Below, piece after piece: positions 57,740 through 64,000 of a DNA stretch of 64,000 bases. This DNA is from Fusarium oxysporum f. sp. lycopersici 4287. Its lineage: Eukaryota > Ascomycota > Sordariomycetes > Hypocreales > Nectriaceae. Location of the stretch: positions 901,136-965,135 of the forward strand of contig NC_030999.1 in NCBI RefSeq assembly GCF_000149955.1, in the 5' to 3' direction. The translations under genes were made by a program, and so were the position numbers. Each line of letters opens with the position of its first letter. Positions within the stretch are counted from its first letter, which is position 1. The notes under the pieces are model-generated. The model searched no databases and was not told where the DNA came from. It saw only the letters and a list, made by a program, of their open reading frames with translations.

Positions 57740-58437
57740 TTTAGAAACCAAGCCGATTCAACAAATTGTTATGGTGGAGGTGCATCTGTCTATTTACTTC
57801 AAGTGGAAAGCAGGTTCCTTTTATATGTCGCATAGCTACAGCCGAAAGGTGGCATAGCTGAGAAGAGTAATACTAGCCGAGAAAGATAAGAACGGATTCA
57901 AGCCATCCTGTTGTAAACCCACACACCCTCATTCCCCCTGGAACTTGACTGGCTGCCTTGTTGAGGTTCTGTTAATTGGTATTGAGGATCCACTTGTTTC
58001 CGACTCGAGAGTGCTCACCGACTGTTTCTTCCGTGTGAGGCTGCTGTTCATTGGGTTTTACTGAAGTCGCGCCCGAAATAGTAATACAGCCGTGCTGATC
58101 AAAAGCCAGGGCCATCTCAAAACCCTATTCCTTGGCTGGATGGAGTTCCTGGCTTAGTGATTGAATAGCGAATCCTTGAGCAATTCTGATTTTGACAGAA
58201 GGGACCTGGCCCGTGGCCCCTGGTGCATGCAGCTGGGCATGCAGTGGATCTAACGTTAGTCGCCATGACGATGTGGCTAGAATGTTGCGTTACTTCATGA
58301 TAAAAGGTGTAGTGTACCGCGGTCAGTTCAACAGCCTCGGTAGCCAGAAATAGGTAGTCGAGAATAGCCCAGGAGAGGGGCCGTGTATTACTGTGAAGTG
58401 CGCACATCTACAAGTGGCAATACTTTGGGCATGTAAC

Positions 58438-58764
58438 CGATAGGTCAAAATTACCTCGTCAAAACTGTGAAGTTCAAAGAGAAGCCACCAAGGATAAAGG
58501 TTTGTGTCTTCAAAGGTCCCGCGCATGAAAATACAACAAGCGGAGGTACCTGCTTGCGACTGTCAAGTACACGACACCTCAGTGGCAGGGATGGGACATG
58601 AAACAGGGTTCAGCGATCTTACCTGGATCACCGCACAATGTGAAGGCTGAAGTTAGCGCTCCCGCCACCGGCGGCTGGAACAGATTCAGCGGCGCAGCTC
58701 CATGTGTGAGTCAATGGTCTGCCAGTGGAAGGCAGGAGATCGGTCAATAACGAGCGTCTATGCG
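58438..58764. repeat. Diverged duplication, copy A
   Basis: In order it shares with copy B: GA(T/C)AGGTCA, TTCAAAGAGAAG-like, TGTCAAG-ACAC, GGGATG-CATGAAACA, GGCTGAAGTTAGCGC-CCCGCC, GGCGGCTGGA and GGAGATCGG-CAA. Identity is perhaps 60-70% by eye. Confidence 0.55.
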
Positions 58765-60633
58765 TAGCAATCGAGGTCCAGGCCGATTCACTTTTCAATC
58801 CTTACAGTACACTAACGATGTGGTAGCGATCCGATGGGCTCGGAGCCATGTTCCTGTAGTAGTTCCCGGGGTCTTAGTAACATGGCTTATTAGGCTGTGT
58901 GATAGCCCTCAAATTGTGATTGTAACAATAAGCTTGCAAAGTAGCACAACGGCAAAAGGCATTGAGATCTTAGCTCCGTTCTAGGGACTACAAGGCGTGC
59001 TGGACGAAAAACCGCATATTTCAGGGTAGTCCTGGATCCCTGTACTGCTGAAGTCAGAGAGTCGGTAAACTTTGAGGCCTGACACAGGCCTGGCGGTCCA
59101 TTTGCCGGCACAAACGTGAAGCACATGGCGAGAGTTCAGGATCGTTGCATGCCACACAAAATGAGGCTCTGCAAAGGAAACGTCAGTCTGACGCCGTGTC
59201 CTGACGGCTAGCATTAATATTTTGTATGTTATAGACGGCAGTATATAGGAGAAGCAGACTTTGTTAAGAATTCTTATATCATGCTTTCGATTGGATATAT
59301 CGAAAAGAGTCTGAAGACATGACTTGAAACATGTGGAAGATACACGATGAGCCGCTTGGCAGTGTCGTGCTCTCATCCACGGCGTGATGCGGCCAAAAGG
59401 GAAAAGTACAAGTCTGACCGCAAAGCAGAGCCTCATCCCTCTTGATAGTCCTCCGTTTGTTGTTTCTTCACCGCTCCATGGATGCCTGGTTGAGGATCAC
59501 TTGCTAGAATTGACGTGTAACAATGCGGCCAATTGGCGGCTGGAACAGACAGAGCAGACAGCCTGACTCTGGCGTAAGTCGCTCGTAACGAGGCAGCAAG
59601 CGAGAGCTCTGAGGTGGATGACAGGGGCAGCAACATCGGCCGCATCTACAAAGGCCGACCTTAACAACACTCCACACACACGAGACCTCTGTGTCCCAGG
59701 ATCCTGCGGCCTCAACTTGGAGGCGCGGGCTGGCCTTAGACCCAGTGAGAACTATCAAGTTGTAGCTGCATTTGTGACCCAGCGAAGTTGTAGGCGAGTC
59801 GAGATGGATCATGATCTTCGAAGCGTAAAAACTCTTGAACTTGAGTCTCTTGTACGCCTGTGTTATGGATGGCAAGTGGTCAAGACACTGCCTTCAGGAA
59901 CCCTCCGTCTAATGCTGATGAATAGGTACATGATCAACCAGTGATAAGCTATTGGACTATGAAACATCCTAGGTTTGCTCATGTTCAAAAGGGGAAGCAA
60001 CGTAGGGACAACAGGGCTCGAGATATGCCTTTCGCGGCTTTTTTAGCCCAACTCCATCAATCCATTTCCTCGCAGTCCGCCCTGATTTCACTCAAAAAAA
60101 TAAATAAATAGGTGAGCCACTAACGCTATCTTCAATATCGTTCATTTCGAATAGAATCGGCGGTGAGTTTCAATACCCTAGCGAACTCGCGATTGATCCT
60201 CGAGCTCGTCTCGACTACGGTCGGTCATAAGGCTGAGGTCTGAGCGAGCCAGCATAAACAATCTAAGTGGTGCCACCAATCAATTTGGGAAACAGTTTAG
60301 CTCGTTTGATGCACGCGAGCTTGGTACGACTAGCATATGTGCCACTGGAGCCCTGCGTGCCTAAAGAATGAGACCCTGCTCAACGGATACGCTTACCGTG
60401 CAAGGTACCCGCTCAGCCATCGCGTGGAACAGCATCCATGACATACGAGCCACGGACTTCAATATGTGCAGGAACATGGGGACGTACAAGCTAGAGAGCT
60501 CTGAGTGTTGTATATTAGCGCCGATGCGGTGGACACATCAAGGACAGCATCTCCAGGGATCGCTGCGGGGTGAGCACACCGCTATTTGGCAATGTGAACA
60601 ACTTGAGCGAGCTCAGCCCGTCTCACATACAAC

Positions 60634-60894
60634 CCGACAGGTCAGTTTCGCCACTTGAACTCTTTGTAGTGCAAAGAGAAGACACCAGAAATGGGGCAGG
60701 CTCTGGCGGTTGTCAAGCACACAGTAGCCTATTAGTAGGGATGCCGCATGAAACAAGGTCCATCCGTCTCAGCGGGGCTGAAGTTAGCGCCCGCCGGCGG
60801 CGGCTGGACCAGCTTCCGGCCTATGTGTGATACACTAAATTCAACGATCTGCTTGTTGAACACGGGAGATCGGCCAACAACAAGCATCTGTGCG
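60634..60894. repeat. Diverged duplication, copy B
   Basis: Same orientation as copy A, 2.1-2.2 kb away and about 60 bp shorter. No long frame is conserved between the copies, so a transposable-element remnant is more likely than a duplicated gene. Confidence 0.55.
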
Positions 60895-61426
60895 CACCGG
60901 TCTCTTAGCGCCGCGGGGCTGGGTCGAGGTGGTCTTGTATACAGCATGAATAATCAAAAAGCTGTGGAGGGAACACAAAGAGGACATTTTAGATCTGTTG
61001 ACCTGACAGTGTCTTCTAGTATTTATTAATGTTGCATCGATGGCCTATATCATTGACAGAACCTGATTCGACGGCATTGCCTTTTTCGCCACCAATTGAA
61101 AGTGATCTTAGTTTGGTGGCCGTTCAAGACAGCCACCTACTGCATTTCACTGAGCTTCCGTATAATACGTAACGGGCAGATGCAGTGACAAGGGTTCATG
61201 TCACATCAACGTGGGCGTTGGCGGACGACCGACCTCATCAATAGCTAAACTGAGGTTTCCGTGAAGCTGAGAGATTTGCAAAAAGACCATGGAAGGCGTG
61301 GATGAATGATTGTTGTGTTGTAAAAGCACCCGTTTGTCGAGAAGCTCAGAGCTACAATTCATGCCAAGGCGGTCCATCGTGACGCTGAGCAACTATAGCC
61401 CCTTCGATCTCTTTCAACATTTTATT

Positions 61427-61639
61427 TCACTCTTCAGCAACGACCTTAGTAACTCTTCCCAGTGATCGCTGCTTGGAAGGTGGTTCAATTACACATATTC
61501 GTAATTTTCGTGGTGTCTTCGCCCCAACCATAGAAGAAATCGCGACCCCCCCGCTTTCTTTACCTTGATCCATTTTCTTTCCTAATTTGTCTTTCCCTCT
61601 CATATGCTCATGGCAAGATTCTGGGTGTGGTAGCGCCAT
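61427..61639 (-). CDS. Possible small basic protein
   Basis: A 70-aa frame from ATG 61639, Lys/Arg-rich (GKDKLGKKMDQGKES, KTPRKLRICVIEPPSKQRSL) and ending VVAEE. The composition is plausible, but there are no conserved motifs. It could be an exon or chance. Confidence 0.25.
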   Translation of the reverse strand: MALPHPESCHEHMRGKDKLGKKMDQGKESGGVAISSMVGAKTPRKLRICVIEPPSKQRSLGRVTKVVAEE

Positions 61640-61833
61640 ACGATGGTTGTGAGAGCTAAACTAAACATTGGTTAAAAGTAGCAAATGGACGTTTCGCTGG
61701 GCCAAGTATCAGCTATACTTTGATGAGAGCGACCTGTTTGTAAATATTTCCACGTTGATTTCAGTCATTCCAACTCCTTATTCCATTATGAAAAATGAGC
61801 CAAACATATTTCGCGGCGCGGAAACGGCGGTAT

Positions 61834-63327
61834 CTAGATCAACAACAGCTCACAGTTTTCGCTTATCATAACATCCCGCCAGGCGGAGTACTGCGCTTTG
61901 TCATTTTTGGTCCATACCTTGAACAATAGTATCCTAAGCCGCTCCATGTTACCAAATCTAGCCGTAAGACGCAGCCCAGATATTCGACTCTCGAACAAAG
62001 ACCGGAATAGGCTATTAGGAACGGCGACTGAGCCACCAATGAGGTAGACCCATGTCATACTGTGGTCAAACCCCAAAGGGATGTGCTGAAGTATCGTCGT
62101 CAACCGATCTACCAGCTGCACAGTATCGGGCTGTGTGGGATGGAACCCCGGACGCAGACTATAGAGGTATATGCGAGCAGCGATGAGGAAAGCCATCGTT
62201 ATGTTGTCGCAAAGCTGTGAAAGCAATATTCGGCATGTAGCATCAAAAGGCATCTGCGCTCTGAGATCTCTACTTAGAGCCTCTTTCATATGACTATCGA
62301 TTTTATCAATAGATTCGAAAAGAAGATCAATGTACATGTCGTCCTTCTGAGATTCCAGACAGGCGATCTGAGATATGAGACACATGACCCTGTCGTCGCA
62401 GCCCATTAGTTCACGTATTCCAAGGCCCGAGCTGGGCTCGGAAAAGCATCTTTCTCGGTATATGTGGGCGAGTCTCGGTGGCCGCCCTTTGATGGTGGCA
62501 CCCAGAATGTCAATCCATGCATAGATTGCTATATGAAAGCGGATCTGTGGGGAAGCCATGGAAGAGTCAAGCGGGTTAAGGCTTGGATATAGCGTCTGTA
62601 GTAGATGACTGGCGGCTTCGAAGTGTTGATCCCATGAAAGACCTAGTAGACTCTTGTTGAATGTGCCGACAGCGGTCTCTAGAGAGATGATTCTCAATAT
62701 CGCCTCAAAAGTCTGCCACTGAGTCTCGTTTTTAACCAATGCATCCAAGAGTGTTCGAGTGGCACCGTAACGATATCGTACGATTGCGTAGTTCAAAAAC
62801 TCATTGCCAGCATTGCAGCATGATGGTTTGAGGTGCTGAGCGGCCACAACCAAACAGCTGTAAAGGTAGGCTGTGTTTGAGTAGACAGCGAACGGGTCTA
62901 GATCAAACCTAATTGAACTATTCTCATCGTGTCTCCGGACTGGGAAAATGTTCGGCAGAACATATGTGCGGAAATGGCTCTCGAGGAGTCGGTACATCTT
63001 ATTCCACTCAAACTGCGTCTGTGCCATCTTCGGCGGGCTATCGAATGAGCTTCCCGTCAAGCGGGCGACGGGACCATAATCTGATGCCATCCCTGTGGGA
63101 GTATCTGCAACACATATTTCGTTGAAGCCACTCTTAAATGGGTAATTCCTAATAGGAAGGCCATGATAACCCGTTAAGATGGAAACGCACGATTCGTGAC
63201 GTATAGACACGCTACCGATATCGAAAGGGGCCTCTCTTTCAACTCCGAAGCCCATCTTACATAGCGGGCAACTGTCGGATATGGCCTGAGGATAAGCAGG
63301 CACACTGAAGTCATTCTCATCAGCCAT
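61834..63327 (-). CDS. Fungal_trans_2-type regulatory protein lacking a visible zinc cluster
   Basis: A single-exon frame of 497 aa. From about residue 100 it is alpha-helical with the pattern of the Fungal_trans_2 (PF11951) domain: a long middle (YLYSCLVVAAQHLKPSC, FEAILRIISLETAVGTFNKS, WDQHFEAASHLLQTLYPSLN) and a typical end with hydrophobic helices and a WRDVM segment followed by LLLI. Such proteins normally begin with a Zn2Cys6 cluster. Here the N-terminus has only SCPLC and no C-x2-C-x6-C pattern, and none is evident in the 670 bp upstream. Either a 5' exon is missing from my model, or this is a regulator without its own DNA-binding domain. Confidence 0.75.
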   Translation of the reverse strand: MADENDFSVPAYPQAISDSCPLCKMGFGVEREAPFDIGSVSIRHESCVSILTGYHGLPIRNYPFKSGFNEICVADTPTGMASDYGPVARLTGSSFDSPPKMAQTQFEWNKMYRLLESHFRTYVLPNIFPVRRHDENSSIRFDLDPFAVYSNTAYLYSCLVVAAQHLKPSCCNAGNEFLNYAIVRYRYGATRTLLDALVKNETQWQTFEAILRIISLETAVGTFNKSLLGLSWDQHFEAASHLLQTLYPSLNPLDSSMASPQIRFHIAIYAWIDILGATIKGRPPRLAHIYRERCFSEPSSGLGIRELMGCDDRVMCLISQIACLESQKDDMYIDLLFESIDKIDSHMKEALSRDLRAQMPFDATCRILLSQLCDNITMAFLIAARIYLYSLRPGFHPTQPDTVQLVDRLTTILQHIPLGFDHSMTWVYLIGGSVAVPNSLFRSLFESRISGLRLTARFGNMERLRILLFKVWTKNDKAQYSAWRDVMISENCELLLI

Positions 63328-64000
63328 CTCGGGCAGGATATCGTAACTGTAAGAGCCTGGACTTAGTGACTGTCAGCCACATACTGCCATGCTTTTAGAA
63401 TCCTTTGGCCAGGCCAACCTTCCTTGCGCTGGCGAAGCAGCAACTATAGCATACCTGTTTTCCGGTGAATGGAGCTGAGCTTCCTTGTGATTGAACCCTC
63501 AATGGCTTTGGAGGCCCCTGGAACTGTACACTACGTTATTATGACGATGGTTTGAGACACTTGGAGCGACTCTTGCAATACTTGTAAAGCAGTGAGATGT
63601 TTCTAGGCCACGATATCGTTGTAGATGACACTGAAAGTCGACCCTTGACCGCAACCGTAATCTCAAGATAAGCTGGAGGGGAGTAGGCTAGGCTAGTAGT
63701 TGCTGAACGGAATCGACGTTTGTGGTCAGCCTCGAGTCATTGGCAGCTCTTCTATCACCGAAAAACAACTCACTCACTTCCGATTGTTTTCCATGGACCG
63801 TCCGATGATTGCACCCGGGAAACTGGAAAGGGCGGGTTGAAAAATATGACTTCTTAAGAAGCGGAGATGACCACTGGACTTCTGCCTAGGAATTATTAGA
63901 GAACAGTACGCTTGGCTGAATGGGGTTTTGAGCACTCTCGAAGGGGAAAATCGTGCCTAGTAGCGTGACCACCGCCAGGCGCCCATGTGCCTACAAAAGA
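63328..64000. other. Upstream region of the Fungal_trans_2 gene
   Basis: A CTTACAG acceptor-like site lies about 25 bp before the ATG and might bound a 5' exon. I could not find a zinc-cluster exon. The rest of the region to the window end has no supported feature. Confidence 0.4.

Larger units (their letters stand above)
57740..61426. other. Gene-poor region with a diverged duplication
   Basis: About 3.7 kb without a supported gene. It contains the two members of a diverged repeat (listed separately). Short frames on both strands have no family motifs. Confidence 0.4.

Overview
The window is a filamentous ascomycete genome segment. Introns are about 45-90 nt with GTAAGT/GTATGT-type donors and CTAAC/CTGAC branch sites. 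The gene content includes Zn2Cys6, bZIP and C2H2 transcription factors, NACHT-ankyrin NLR-like genes, a CorA-like gene, and several families I recall from Sordariomycetes, probably Hypocreales. The genus cannot be fixed from sequence alone.

Two kinds of chromatin seem to be joined here. The left part (1 to about 21.7 kb) looks like ordinary core genome with intact spliced genes: a WD40/alpha-solenoid protein (minus, runs off the left edge, has a GC-AG intron), a bZIP factor (plus), a C2H2 factor (minus), an uncharacterised conserved protein (minus), a run of tiny cysteine-rich proteins (14.9-17.9 kb) and a large Zn2Cys6 activator (minus). Gene spacing is wide, 1-3.5 kb.

From about 22 to 56 kb the window is accessory-type DNA, and almost every gene carries a disabling lesion. 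These include a frameshifted C2H2/JmjC-associated relic, a multi-piece lineage-specific gene behind a 16-bp minisatellite, a frameshifted conserved gene at 31 kb, an intact kinase-like gene (34.6-36.8 kb), two copies of an AT-rich repeat, a Tnp2-like transposase fragment, two head-to-head PNP-NACHT-ankyrin NLR genes (43.3-53.5 kb) and a CorA-like gene with one premature stop.

The most striking locus is 27,817-29,969. It encodes a YfbR/HDDC2-type HD 5'-deoxynucleotidase domain fused in one protein to a UMP/CMP-kinase-type domain. The kinase exon is split by a 759-bp hAT-type element with a perfect 8-bp target-site duplication; removing the element and one duplication restores an unbroken 395-codon frame. 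The NLR N-termini are nucleoside-phosphorylase folds, so three genes in this accessory block act, or once acted, on nucleotides.

The right end (57-64 kb) is gene-poor, with one hypothetical protein, a diverged 0.3-kb duplication pair and a Fungal_trans_2-type regulator (minus). All spliced models were built by hand from splice motifs and frame agreement. Family names rest on remembered motifs, not on searches.
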